Virus record (IMG/VR): IMGVR_UViG_3300032288_000938
Span: 1-56,429 of that record
Length of the DNA: 56,429 bases
Strand: one strand, 5' to 3'
Source: a virus
Every line of letters begins with the position of its first letter. Within the stretch, counting starts at the first letter, position 1. This document shows, piece after piece, positions 37,529-46,460 of this stretch. The notes below the pieces were generated by a model, which was given only the letters and a program-made list of their open reading frames with translations, did no database searches and was not told where the DNA came from. The position numbers and the translations under genes were made by a program.

Positions 37529-38554
37529 TCAGTCGCGCTCCCTCATGATGCGGTCAAGATCCATGACCCCGCCATCCTTGAACCCAAGCATACTGCCAAA
37601 CCAAGGAGACCCAAGGGCATACATACCAAGGCCAGCAATCGTGGAGCCGAAACTGGATGGCTGCTTTTGCGTTGTTTGAGACCCCGCAGGCGCGCCATAA
37701 GCAATGGCTGCATAGTCTGCAAGTTCTTTCTTTGCGATGTCTCTTTGCTCAATAAACTTGCGCAACTCTTCGTCAAGGAGAGCCTGCTGATAAGCCTGTT
37801 GCTGAGATCCGATACCACGGAGTCCCTCAAGTCGCTGAAGCTCCATGGCGCGTTCTTTTTCGCCAAGCTGGCCAAGCTGCTCTGCCGCAGTAAGGCCAAA
37901 CTGGCCACGCTCAAGCGCGGCTTGTTCAGCAAACTGCCGTGATTGCTCTGTGTCAAGCGCCGCTTTACGGGCTGCTTCCTGCTGGCCAATTGCAAGCGCA
38001 CTAGCGCGGTCAAATCCTTCGGCCAGCATCTTGGCCTCAGTGTCTGCGGCAAGCTGGCGATATTCGCGGTTCTGAAGCTCGGACTCAATTGCGCCACGGC
38101 TGCCACCCAAGGCACCGGCTGCGGCCTGACGGGTGCGCAGAGCGGCGGCTTCTTCGCCTTGGCGACGCTGTATACCACCGAGCGCGGCGTCAATAGCCTG
38201 TTGCTGATATGGGTTCAGATATTCGCGGATCTGTTCGCCGGTCAAGCGGTTGGGGTCAAACTGTTGACCTTCAAACCCCGGACGGCCAGATACGGAACCG
38301 GCAGCAGCCCCGGCCATTTCGCCAGCCTCTCCAAGCCTGCCAACACCGGCAGTCAGGTCGCGAATGCCACCAAAGTAACGCTGTGTGTCTGGCGTGAAGC
38401 CAGCAACAGTTTCGCCCTCGTACTGTGGGACCCCTTCCTTGCGCTGCAAATATTGCTGCTTGCCTTGCTGAAGCGCAAACTGAACGTAAGGCTTGAGCAT
38501 TGGATCAAGCTGCTGCGTCGTTGTGGAAGACCCACCGCCCTTGCCGCCACCCAT
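37529..38554 (-). CDS. Probable internal/ejection virion protein
   Basis: A 341-residue protein starting with a Gly/Ser-rich leader (MGGGKGGGSSTTTQQ) and containing a long Ala/Gln/Glu-rich helical region (RRQGEEAAALRTRQAAAGAL, then AEKMLAEGFDRAS-like repeats). Its end holds DGGVMDLDRIMRERD. The composition resembles P22-type ejection proteins (gp7, gp20). It is 2 bases from the transglycosylase gene. Evidence is composition and position. Confidence 0.6.
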   Translation of the reverse strand: MGGGKGGGSSTTTQQLDPMLKPYVQFALQQGKQQYLQRKEGVPQYEGETVAGFTPDTQRYFGGIRDLTAGVGRLGEAGEMAGAAAGSVSGRPGFEGQQFDPNRLTGEQIREYLNPYQQQAIDAALGGIQRRQGEEAAALRTRQAAAGALGGSRGAIESELQNREYRQLAADTEAKMLAEGFDRASALAIGQQEAARKAALDTEQSRQFAEQAALERGQFGLTAAEQLGQLGEKERAMELQRLEGLRGIGSQQQAYQQALLDEELRKFIEQRDIAKKELADYAAIAYGAPAGSQTTQKQPSSFGSTIAGLGMYALGSPWFGSMLGFKDGGVMDLDRIMRERD

Positions 38555-38555
38555 A

Positions 38556-38975
38556 TTATATTTCCTTCTCGAAGATCACGAGGTTTGATTTCCAGCCCCT
38601 TGACTTTAGGATCTTTTCCCAACCCCGCCTGCCAATAAGCTCTAAATTGTTAATTTTGAGATCGCGAGCATAGCTCTCCATAATCTCAAATAGTTCATCC
38701 GCCCATTCATCTAGACGTTCACCGCCAAGATGCTCTCCAGTCAGAGCTGCCCCGGCAGGATATAGCTTTATGCGGATCGTAAAGGCACCAACCAGATTGA
38801 TGGCGGAGCCTTCGTAGGCAACCCAGAGACTCTGGTTCCCTCTCATAAGGTCTTCGTAAACATCTTCCGGTTCAATCTTGTGACTGGAATACTCGAAGGC
38901 TTTAGAGAGGAGGGGAAGTGCCAAGCCCCAATAGTCATCCACCATATCTGGTGGAACGGCGCTAATCTTAATCAA
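38556..38975 (-). CDS. GNAT-like virion protein
   Basis: A 139-residue protein (MIKISAVPPDMVDDYWGLAL) with SLWVAYEGSAINLVGAFTIR in the middle and LELIGRRGWEKILKSRGW at the end. The GRRGWxxxLxxxGW piece is that of the acetyltransferase-like protein found beside internal virion proteins in T7-like phages (gp13). An acetyl-CoA binding loop is not clear, so a structural rather than enzymatic role is likely. Confidence 0.7.
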   Translation of the reverse strand: MIKISAVPPDMVDDYWGLALPLLSKAFEYSSHKIEPEDVYEDLMRGNQSLWVAYEGSAINLVGAFTIRIKLYPAGAALTGEHLGGERLDEWADELFEIMESYARDLKINNLELIGRRGWEKILKSRGWKSNLVIFEKEI

Positions 38976-39481
38976 GCAGGCATAACCTTGTCGTGGTTTA
39001 TTTCGCCATTATCGCGAATGCGCTTTGTGGCTTCACCTTTGACGCGAGAAACCATACCATCAAGGACCTTCGCGCCTGCTTCGCTAGATCCATCGCCCAG
39101 CGCAGATACCACACGCGCAGGGACAACATACTCGCCGTCGGATAGCAAAACCTTGCCTCGGTTGTCAATTGTGCCTGCGATCAGGTCATCAACACCGCCA
39201 CCGGGGCCACGAATCATTCCGCCCTTATCCATTGCATACGCCATCTGCGGGGTTTCGCCCGGAGGGATTGGGGGTAAGTTCATAATGCCTCCCCCATCTG
39301 CAAAATTATATGTCGGATAATTTGCCAAGCCCGGCAGGACTGGCGCGCGTCCAATGGGCATACCCGTAACAGATGTTGGCATAGCCATTCCGCCGCCACC
39401 GGACTGCTGTCCGCCGCCCAAAAGGCTACGGATCCCGCCCATGACGAGAGATGAAAGCATACCTGTGACAAGTGGGATCAT
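38972..39481 (-). CDS. Small structural protein with LSDGEYVVPA motif
   Basis: A 169-residue protein with a hydrophobic, Gly-rich N-terminus (MIPLVTGMLSSLVMGGIRSL) and a C-terminal region VDDLIAGTIDNRGKVLLSDG, EYVVPARVVSALGDGSSEAG. The LSDGEYVVPA and GDGSxxAG pieces recur in tail-region proteins of many environmental phages. It overlaps the GNAT-like gene by 4 bases. Function is unknown; a virion role is inferred. Confidence 0.65.
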   Translation of the reverse strand: MIPLVTGMLSSLVMGGIRSLLGGGQQSGGGGMAMPTSVTGMPIGRAPVLPGLANYPTYNFADGGGIMNLPPIPPGETPQMAYAMDKGGMIRGPGGGVDDLIAGTIDNRGKVLLSDGEYVVPARVVSALGDGSSEAGAKVLDGMVSRVKGEATKRIRDNGEINHDKVMPA

Positions 39482-39744
39482 GTTACAATCTTAAGTGTAC
39501 CGCCGTCAGACCACACATCTCCTGATTTCAGGCCGGTGGCGGACGTTGGGATGTTGACGATATTTAGGCCAGATTTGGCTTTGCTGTTTACACCGGCTAC
39601 GGGACCGCATGTAATTGGTCCGACGCTCTGGAACTGATTAAAGATCGTTTCAAGCTGCCGGATAAGCAGATTCATATGCTGCTGAGAATACTCTGGGGGC
39701 GGAAGCGGTAATGCGCCTCTCGCAACGCCGGGTGTAGTTGTCAT
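39478..39744 (-). CDS. Small tail-region protein, unknown function
   Basis: An 88-residue protein (MTTTPGVARGALPLPPPEYS) with a helix in HMNLLIRQLETIFNQFQSVG and a short C-terminal strand region (SGDVWSDGGTLKIVT). It is coupled by 4-base overlaps to both neighbours. The end resembles short phage proteins that carry a conserved GDVWxDGGxLKI motif. Likely a minor virion component. Confidence 0.6.
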   Translation of the reverse strand: MTTTPGVARGALPLPPPEYSQQHMNLLIRQLETIFNQFQSVGPITCGPVAGVNSKAKSGLNIVNIPTSATGLKSGDVWSDGGTLKIVT

Positions 39745-41906
39745 CTGCGGCCATCCAATCTGATGTCAAAACGGGGTGTTCCGAGACGCCAAGCCACACC
39801 CACTTCGTCGCTAGACACCCTTAGTATAACAGATCTACCCCTGATTCTGGTAAACAACTGTTCGGTAAAGCTATTTACCGAATAGTTGTAGCTGACCGGG
39901 TTGCTGTCTGCCGCACCCTTTACGGACCCCGGATACATCTGCGGTTTAATAGCAAAGTCCACAGACCTATTCGGGCTGTAGTCGCCAGTATTACGGAAAG
40001 AAATATCCGGGATAATACGGGATACGAACGCGATCTTGTCGCCATCTTCTATCTCAACGGGGCTGGATTCAATGTAGGCCACAATTGGACTGGGCGGGTT
40101 TGTAGAGCCGTCGTCTGTCCCGACCTCATGATAATAAGTGTAGTTATCAGAGCTTGTCGCGAGAGGGTTCGCACCAAATCCGCGATCTGCCCAAGTCGTT
40201 CGTGACATAGTCCCATAATACCACGCCTTCTCTGCGTAGTTATAGGTGACGTAGCTATCGTTCTCGTCCGAGTTGGCTGATGGGTAGAACCATGTCACCT
40301 CATTGTTTGAACTATTTATGCCAGCGTAAATCTTGTACCGCTGTTCAAAGTTCAAATTCAAAAACACCTTTTCGCGGACCGTGCATGGCATTCGGTTCAC
40401 GGAGCCGTCGTAATAATAAAAGTTGTCGCTGCCCATCCAAAAGGATGTGTTTACGGCAGTCGCTACCGTATTGGGGCCAATAATATCAATGCCACTGGAA
40501 ACCAGTGTTGCAGTGAATACATATGTCCCACCTTGATACTGAAGCGAATACAAAGCAGAATCCGTCCACACGAGAACTTCCTGACGGGTCTGCTCAGCGG
40601 TCATGATGAATGAGCCATTAGACAAGCGCAAGGACCCCGCGTTCTCTGCGGTATCTGCCTCGTCCCAATTAAGATAACTTCGATCCGTTGACCAGCGAAT
40701 GAGCATTTTGTCTTGTGCGCCGCCGCCAAATGGGTCTGCCCCAAAAGCAATCGTATGCTCGCCAATGTCAGACACAAGAACCTTAGAGGCTATGGTTGGG
40801 CAGTCGGTAGCGCCAACTATGTCCACAATATTCTTTGCACGCTGAGTCGGGGTATTCTCCACCCATACATAAATACCGCCATCGCGCGGGTTCATAATCA
40901 GGTCTTCGCCAAAATTGTCAAGTGACCAAAGACGAAGCTGAAGCTGTAAGCTTGATTCGGTCGCGGCTTGTCCCCAGCCGGTAGCAGTGCCGCCATTTGC
41001 AGTGGAAATGTAAGTCAGCATCGTTGCAGCTTCGCTGCTTGTGCCGTTTCCGCTTGCAGTCTTTTGGGTGGTAACGGTTATGGTATTCGTACCAACGGAC
41101 ACAATTGTAAATGCGCGGTTAATGAATTTCACATCAATACCGCCAATGGCCGTTGTCAGGCCCGAAATTACAACAGAATCACCGGCAAGAAGCCCATGAG
41201 AATTGTATGTTATGACAATATCGGCGCTGCCGCTGGTGGCGGCGATGTCGCCTGATGTAACGGTCAAAGAAGAGGTAGGTGCGTTTGCGCCGCCAAATGG
41301 GCCTGCGCCCCAGCCTGTGCCGACAACCAGAGAGTCAAGACCAATGTTAATTTGGTACGCAGCGACTACACTGGCACCGCCACCAGATGCAGAAGAGGTC
41401 GCCGTTGTCGCGACAATGATTTCGTAATTATTGGCATCAATAACATGAGTGACCTCATGCTCCTTATTAAGGTCTGCCGCTGGGACCCCGCCTACAGTTG
41501 TAGCCCCAGAAAAGGTTACATAATCGCCCTCAATACATCCATGTGCGGTGTCCGTGACCTTTACAGTCTTGGATCCGTTTGTTGTCGTAAATGGATTGTT
41601 GTTGATTGTAGAGGATGCTCGGAGTGGAGTAACATCTTGATACTCAGAAAGTGAACCACCATTGATGTACACCTTCTTGCTGGTCGCAACAGATGTATAA
41701 ATTGTCCCGTTCAACGACGCCCAGCGCAAAATATCGCGAGCTGTTCCAAGGAACGGGGTGTTCAAAAACCTTTGCCATCCGCCAATCTTTTCCGGCAGAC
41801 CGTTACGGAAACGCACCTTGTCAGAGTCATACCAACCTCCAGTGTTGGTGTACTCTGTCAAGTCACGGTTGATGCCGGGATTGAACTTTAGCTTGGATAG
41901 AGGCAT
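39741..41906 (-). CDS. Large beta-rich tail protein (gp10-like)
   Basis: A 721-residue protein, with KFNPGINRDLTEYTNTGGWY, DSDKVRFRNGLPEKIGGWQR at the start, the standard opening of podoviral gp10-like tail or DNA-stabilisation proteins. The rest is repeated beta structure (many GTNTITVTTQ-like strands), with EVLVWTDSALYSLQYQGG, suggesting a beta-propeller or hub. It would close the portal channel or connect tail fibres. It is near the tail-fibre genes, which fits. Confidence 0.7.
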   Translation of the reverse strand: MPLSKLKFNPGINRDLTEYTNTGGWYDSDKVRFRNGLPEKIGGWQRFLNTPFLGTARDILRWASLNGTIYTSVATSKKVYINGGSLSEYQDVTPLRASSTINNNPFTTTNGSKTVKVTDTAHGCIEGDYVTFSGATTVGGVPAADLNKEHEVTHVIDANNYEIIVATTATSSASGGGASVVAAYQINIGLDSLVVGTGWGAGPFGGANAPTSSLTVTSGDIAATSGSADIVITYNSHGLLAGDSVVISGLTTAIGGIDVKFINRAFTIVSVGTNTITVTTQKTASGNGTSSEAATMLTYISTANGGTATGWGQAATESSLQLQLRLWSLDNFGEDLIMNPRDGGIYVWVENTPTQRAKNIVDIVGATDCPTIASKVLVSDIGEHTIAFGADPFGGGAQDKMLIRWSTDRSYLNWDEADTAENAGSLRLSNGSFIMTAEQTRQEVLVWTDSALYSLQYQGGTYVFTATLVSSGIDIIGPNTVATAVNTSFWMGSDNFYYYDGSVNRMPCTVREKVFLNLNFEQRYKIYAGINSSNNEVTWFYPSANSDENDSYVTYNYAEKAWYYGTMSRTTWADRGFGANPLATSSDNYTYYHEVGTDDGSTNPPSPIVAYIESSPVEIEDGDKIAFVSRIIPDISFRNTGDYSPNRSVDFAIKPQMYPGSVKGAADSNPVSYNYSVNSFTEQLFTRIRGRSVILRVSSDEVGVAWRLGTPRFDIRLDGRR

Positions 41907-41915
41907 TGCATAGCC

Positions 41916-42275
41916 TTACGAAAGCTGCTTGAGCTTGTAGATGGTCTTTAGGTAAATTGCCGTAATTTCGTCAACGATATTTTCCAAAGCCGGTATTTCG
42001 CTTGCAATATGCTCGCGATGTTCATTAATCCAGTTTGCTTCGTCAGACAGGTGAGAGAGAATATCCTTCACTGGTTTGACTGCCGGAATCTCAAGTGGAT
42101 CAACTACTTTACCAGCGGCACCCATATACGCTTCAACAAGCTTGTCAATGCCGTCGATGATGTCATCATAAAATGCACCAAGGGCTTCATGCTCCGCGAA
42201 ACTTTTTGTACGCCAATGGGCAAGATGAGCGCAGTTGCGGGTGCAGAAAACCTTCTGGATAAGCTCGTTCAGCAT
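41916..42275 (-). CDS. Dps/ferritin-like small protein (DUF5856-like)
   Basis: A 119-residue helical protein, KVFCTRNCAHLAHWRTKSFA, EHEALGAFYDDIIDGIDKLV, EAYMGAAGKV, and a C-terminal helix pair. The HLAHWRTxSxxxHxALGxFYD pattern is the first helix pair of ferritin-like proteins such as Dps and of the phage DUF5856 family. It has many His and acidic ligands but no clear complete ferroxidase set. It is inserted between tail protein genes. Its role in infection is unknown. Confidence 0.65.
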   Translation of the reverse strand: MLNELIQKVFCTRNCAHLAHWRTKSFAEHEALGAFYDDIIDGIDKLVEAYMGAAGKVVDPLEIPAVKPVKDILSHLSDEANWINEHREHIASEIPALENIVDEITAIYLKTIYKLKQLS

Positions 42276-42284
42276 TTTTCCAAC

Positions 42285-43712
42285 TTATGTCTTGATGATG
42301 TAGTTAAGGATAATTGTTGGCTGCACGTTGTTGTGTGCGCCACCGCCGCCAACTGTCTGCGTAAAAGGTTGCGAAGAGGCTGAGCTAGTCCCAAACCCGG
42401 CATCTGCGGCTTGGGAAGCCAAGCCCGGCACATCTGTTGTTGTTATGCCATACACACCGAGATCAATGTTGCTTTTCGTAAGACCGCCAGACCCGTGTTT
42501 GTGGGCTGGCATTTGTGCTTCTGTAAGGGTATGTGTCTCAAGACCGCCGGTCCCACCAAGGATGTCGCCATCTACGCCGCCAGAGGTGCCAGTAAGACGA
42601 TTTGCGGAAGATCCGCCCATGTCATCTTTACCAGCGGCAGTGCGACCGCGAAGGTCAGGAAGATTGAATGTAGTTGAATTATCGCCGACGCCGTATGTTG
42701 TGCCAATGATAGCAAACAGGTCTGCGTATGTTGAGCGCGATACGGCCTGACCAAAGCTGAGAAGCCAGCCAGATGGCGCGGTCGTTCCCGCAAACGGCAT
42801 CACGGAACCTGTCGGGATCAGAAACCCTCCGGCACCGTTAATAAGAACGGAACCTGTACCTTTTGGGGTCAGGTTAATATCAATGTTTGTGTCTGGGCCG
42901 GTGGCTGCGATAATCGCCGCATTGCCGGTTGTTGCCGATACGTTGGCAGGAGAGGCAATAGTTTTATTTGAGAGCGATTGAGTTCCTGTGAGGGTTGCGA
43001 CCTCAACCCCGCCAGCCTTAACAACGCCAGTCCCCTTGGGTGCAAGCAGAATGTCAATGTTGGTGTCCGACCCACTGCTGGAGATGGAGGGTCCTGACCC
43101 TGTCGCGGCATTTGCCACGGTAATTTCGTTTACGGCTGAAGCAACCGTGTCCATGACAATAAGCTCATTGCCATTTGCATCGGCAACAAACCCACCGTCT
43201 GCAAACTTAGGGGCCGTGAGCGTCTTATTGGTGAGAGTCTGTGTCCCCGTGTTTGTAGTTATTTCGGAACCGCCCACGGTCGCACCGGCGGCGAGATCTT
43301 CAACTGCGTTGTAGAATGTACCGTTGCCACCGCCAGCATCCTTGTCACAAAACACGATGGCGGAAGAGTTTGCCGGTACTGAAACCCCGCTGCCGGAGGT
43401 CGTCTTGATTGTGTGCGAGTCAGCGGTTTCGTTGCGGACGATATAAACCTTATCCACATCGGGAGCAATAATATTGCGGGATGCCCCCGGCGTCCCCTTG
43501 AGGATCAGCGTCATATTGCGAGATTCGTCGGAAGCGCCGTTGGCAAACTCAAGCGTGTAATCGCTGCCAGCCAGCGTGATTTCCTGAACCCCGCAGATTG
43601 CCTGTTCAATCAAGGTCCCAAGGTTTGTGTTGGTCGTGTTGTTCCACGCGCCGGACTGTTCACCGGCACCGATAAGTTCAATACGAAGATTTGGGGAAAA
43701 TGTAGAAGCCAT
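42285..43712 (-). CDS. Tail fibre protein with collar domain
   Basis: A 475-residue beta-rich protein. Residues about 1-290 are fibre-like strands with repeats (TLTNKTLTAPKFADGGFVAD, SLSNKTIASPANVSATTGNA). The C-terminal part matches the phage tail collar domain: PTGSVMPFAGTTAPSGWLLS, TFNLPDLRGRTAAGKDDMGG, THTLTEAQMPAHKHG and a final TIILNYIIKT. It probably binds the host surface. A short gap separates it from the repeat protein gene at 43721. Confidence 0.85.
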   Translation of the reverse strand: MASTFSPNLRIELIGAGEQSGAWNNTTNTNLGTLIEQAICGVQEITLAGSDYTLEFANGASDESRNMTLILKGTPGASRNIIAPDVDKVYIVRNETADSHTIKTTSGSGVSVPANSSAIVFCDKDAGGGNGTFYNAVEDLAAGATVGGSEITTNTGTQTLTNKTLTAPKFADGGFVADANGNELIVMDTVASAVNEITVANAATGSGPSISSSGSDTNIDILLAPKGTGVVKAGGVEVATLTGTQSLSNKTIASPANVSATTGNAAIIAATGPDTNIDINLTPKGTGSVLINGAGGFLIPTGSVMPFAGTTAPSGWLLSFGQAVSRSTYADLFAIIGTTYGVGDNSTTFNLPDLRGRTAAGKDDMGGSSANRLTGTSGGVDGDILGGTGGLETHTLTEAQMPAHKHGSGGLTKSNIDLGVYGITTTDVPGLASQAADAGFGTSSASSQPFTQTVGGGGAHNNVQPTIILNYIIKT

Positions 43713-43720
43713 TTGCGTTC

Positions 43721-44683
43721 CTACGCTGCTATTTCAGTCCAGTTGGGGGACTGTGTGTCTGATACTGGTGTCCAGCCCGGAGACTGGGTGTCTACCACGG
43801 GCGTCCAATTCGGGTTCTGGGAGTCGTTAACTGCCGTCCAATTCGGGGTTTGAGCGTCTGAAACATTTACCCAATTGGCGTTCTGATCTGTGTTAATTAT
43901 ACTCCAGACCAGTACATTTCCGATAAACCCAGTGGCAGAAAGCCCTATTACATAAACAGTTGCCGTATTAACGACCACCGCATTGCCGACATCGCCGGTA
44001 GCGGAAACGCCGGTAACAAAGACCGTTCTTGGCAGTCTGACGGTTACATCGCCAACTGCGCCCGTGCCTTCTACCCCAGTGGGGTAGACATTGGCATCCC
44101 CGGTCGCAACTACGGTCCCGAGCGACGCCGTGAGCGGGGTTCCTACAGGATAGACATTACCCTTGGCAGTGACCGTTACATCGCCAACAGCGCCAGTTGC
44201 GGACACACCTGTAGGCTGTACTGTTGACTTTGCCACAACCGTAACAGACCCCGCCACGCCGGAGGCGGATACCCCAGTCGGATACACATTGGCAGCAGCC
44301 GATACGGCTAAATCGCCGACTTCGCCTGTGGCAAACACCCCGGTTGGGAATATTGTGGCAGACTGCTCGACGGTGACATCGCCAATCTGGCCGGTCGCCT
44401 CTAGACCGAGAACGGCAATATTACCGTCTGTGGATACGGCAACAACGCCAGTCTCGCCAGTTGCCTCTACCCCAGTTACAGGGGCGTTGGCCGCTGCGCT
44501 GGCTGTCGGGGTTCCAAGCTGGCCTGTGGCAAAGACGCCAACGGCGTAGACAAGGGCGTCGGCCTCAACAGCAAGCGTGCCTACGGCCCCGGTGGCCGAC
44601 ACCCCGGTTACATTGACAGACACATTCGCAGAGGACTGGAATGCGGTTGTCTGAAATGCACTAGATTGAAAGGCTGCGGCCAT
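43721..44683 (-). CDS. Tandem-repeat fibre-like virion protein
   Basis: A 320-residue protein built almost only of repeats. After AFQSSAFQTTAFQSSA come about ten copies of a roughly 22-residue unit close to VYPTGVSATGAVGDVTVTAK. The last 60 residues hold five copies of an 11-residue unit (QNPNWTPVVDT, QSPGWTPVSDT). Such arrays tend to form beta-solenoids or fibres. It lies between two fibre genes, so a host-contact or virion surface role is likely. The FQxxAFQ start is common in phage structural proteins. Confidence 0.7.
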   Translation of the reverse strand: MAAAFQSSAFQTTAFQSSANVSVNVTGVSATGAVGTLAVEADALVYAVGVFATGQLGTPTASAAANAPVTGVEATGETGVVAVSTDGNIAVLGLEATGQIGDVTVEQSATIFPTGVFATGEVGDLAVSAAANVYPTGVSASGVAGSVTVVAKSTVQPTGVSATGAVGDVTVTAKGNVYPVGTPLTASLGTVVATGDANVYPTGVEGTGAVGDVTVRLPRTVFVTGVSATGDVGNAVVVNTATVYVIGLSATGFIGNVLVWSIINTDQNANWVNVSDAQTPNWTAVNDSQNPNWTPVVDTQSPGWTPVSDTQSPNWTEIAA

Positions 44684-44695
44684 AGCCTACCTTAA

Positions 44696-44834
44696 TTAGG
44701 TGGGCTTCACGGGCCACACCGGGTTAAATGGGTCTGAGGTGTTCTCAGGGAGATCACGCAGGGCTTAACGATATGAAGCCCATTCAGCCTGCTTCTCGGG
44801 GCCATAATAGGCCCAGCGGTATAGTAATTGGCAC
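44696..44834 (-). pseudogene. Broken tail-fibre assembly protein remnant
   Basis: Directly after the fibre gene stop, GGAG then GTG starts MPITIP. One base later the frame must shift to continue as WAYYGPEKQAEWASYR, then an in-frame TAA (44765-44767), then ALRDLPENTSDPFNPVWPVK. The piece WASYRQALRDLPENTxxPxNPVWP is the well-known end of phage tail-fibre assembly (chaperone) proteins, where the TAA position is normally Gln (CAA/CAG). Two lesions, +1 and stop, mark it as inactivated, unless both are sequence errors. Confidence 0.7.
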
Positions 44835-44846
44835 TAGATAAGCTCC

Positions 44847-46460
44847 TCAAATTAAGCTTGCAAAGTATGTTGTTATAATAGCGCGTCCGTTTGCGCCAGC
44901 ACCAGAGTTTCCGGTTTCCGAGCCGCCGCCTCCACCACCCGGAGCGGTTCCAGCCGTTGCATTGTTGGCATCAAAAGCTCCAGCACCACCAGCACCGCCA
45001 TAAAAAGAAACACCGCCAGCACCGGGGCCGGGTGAGCTATCAACCGCACCAGCGCCACCGCCTCCGCCTCCATAAACTGAAGAACCACCAGCGCCGTTAG
45101 TATCGCTTGAATTATTTGTTGAACCTCCACCACCACCACCACCAAAGGAGCCATCAGTACCATTTTCGCCGTTCACGCCACTAATGCTGGTTCCGTCACC
45201 TCCATTACCCGCAAGTCCAGCACCATTTCCGGCAGTTCTGCTAGTAGAACTAACACCAGCAGAAAATGGTCCTCCGCCACCACCGCCACCACCAGCCACT
45301 CCATCTACTCCTCCGCCACCACCGCCATATGCATAAACCAATGTTCCAAAGGATGTCGTACCACCTGCGTTTCCATCTGCGTTGGCAGTTACAGACGCCC
45401 CACCCGATCCGATTGTAACTGCGGTATCTGAAAGAGAGGAGTAATTAAGGATTACCTCATTGTATCCACCACCACCACCACCTCCTCCCGGCACTGAATT
45501 AGCCCCTTTGGCACCACTGCCTCCGCCACCCCAAAGCTGGACCTTGACATATTGGAAATTACCAGAAGGTTTTGTCCAAGTTCCACTGGAGTTGAATGTT
45601 TGCACATCAATAGTTGTTGACCAAGATGGAGCAGCACTTGCACCAGAAGACAAAATCACAGAACCAGAAGAACCATAATTAGCGCCGCCGATACCCCACT
45701 GACCAGCATTGCCAATACGGAATCTTTCGGTAACGGTAGATGCGCCGTCTGCCGTTGTGTAAAACGCAATTCTACCCGGCATGTCATTTGTGCCGGGGGT
45801 TCCATCAATCGCCACCTGAATGCGGGCGGTCGGTATAAGAGCCGAATTGTCGGAGCCATAGAAGCGGAAGTCGCCTACGGTATCTCCAGACTGGACAACA
45901 GAATAGGTTCCGTAAGATCCGCCACGGGATTTGCCAAACCAGTTTACCTGACCTGTGGCCGTGTTGCCCCAGTCAACCCCGCCATACCCACCTTCAGCAA
46001 GAACGTCCGTGTGAGACTGGAACTGTGTTTGCACAGTTTCAAGAGTAAGCGTCTGCCCATAACCAGCGATAGCGTGACCAGCGGCAGTAATAACAAATGG
46101 AGTCGAGTCAGGGCTTGTTTCGTCTTCGACACGAAGGGCGTCTGCCGTGCCAAGCTGCGTAATGCGAAGAGCGGGGTTTGAATTATCGGTTGTTTCGATA
46201 ACCTGAGCCGCCGTGAAGGTATTGATTGAGTTAACCTGCGGTGTCGTACTGCTTACAGCAAGCGACCCCGATGATAGGTTTAACCCCGTCCCAACAGAGA
46301 TTTCCTCGGCAGAACCAGTTCCAGACGATGTCCGCCCGATCAAGCGGGCGGTGGCAAGCGTGAGATCGTGTTCAGCGTTCCAGTTGGAAGGCCGAACAAG
46401 ACTGGTATCCCCTCCATCGGCGACTGCCGACTGGAAGTTATGTTTAAGGGAAATCGCCAT
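44847..46460 (-). CDS. Tail fibre/spike protein with Gly-rich tip
   Basis: A 537-residue protein. The first 40 residues (SLKHNFQSAVADGGDTSLVR, PSNWNAEHDL) are a common adaptor opening of phage fibres. A fibre shaft follows. The last 190 residues are extremely Gly-rich (VQLWGGGGSGAKGANSVPGG, GGGGGYNEVILNYSSL), as in receptor-binding fibre tips made of polyglycine sheets. Ends ITTYFASLI. A broken fibre-assembly gene follows, as expected after a fibre gene. Confidence 0.82.
   Translation of the reverse strand: MAISLKHNFQSAVADGGDTSLVRPSNWNAEHDLTLATARLIGRTSSGTGSAEEISVGTGLNLSSGSLAVSSTTPQVNSINTFTAAQVIETTDNSNPALRITQLGTADALRVEDETSPDSTPFVITAAGHAIAGYGQTLTLETVQTQFQSHTDVLAEGGYGGVDWGNTATGQVNWFGKSRGGSYGTYSVVQSGDTVGDFRFYGSDNSALIPTARIQVAIDGTPGTNDMPGRIAFYTTADGASTVTERFRIGNAGQWGIGGANYGSSGSVILSSGASAAPSWSTTIDVQTFNSSGTWTKPSGNFQYVKVQLWGGGGSGAKGANSVPGGGGGGGGYNEVILNYSSLSDTAVTIGSGGASVTANADGNAGGTTSFGTLVYAYGGGGGGVDGVAGGGGGGGGPFSAGVSSTSRTAGNGAGLAGNGGDGTSISGVNGENGTDGSFGGGGGGGSTNNSSDTNGAGGSSVYGGGGGGAGAVDSSPGPGAGGVSFYGGAGGAGAFDANNATAGTAPGGGGGGSETGNSGAGANGRAIITTYFASLI

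Noticed and set aside
44696-44834. An alternative genetic code with TAA read as Gln
   Set aside because: TAA, TAG and TGA all act as normal stops of many confident genes here (for example TAA ends ardC), and the same remnant also needs a frameshift.
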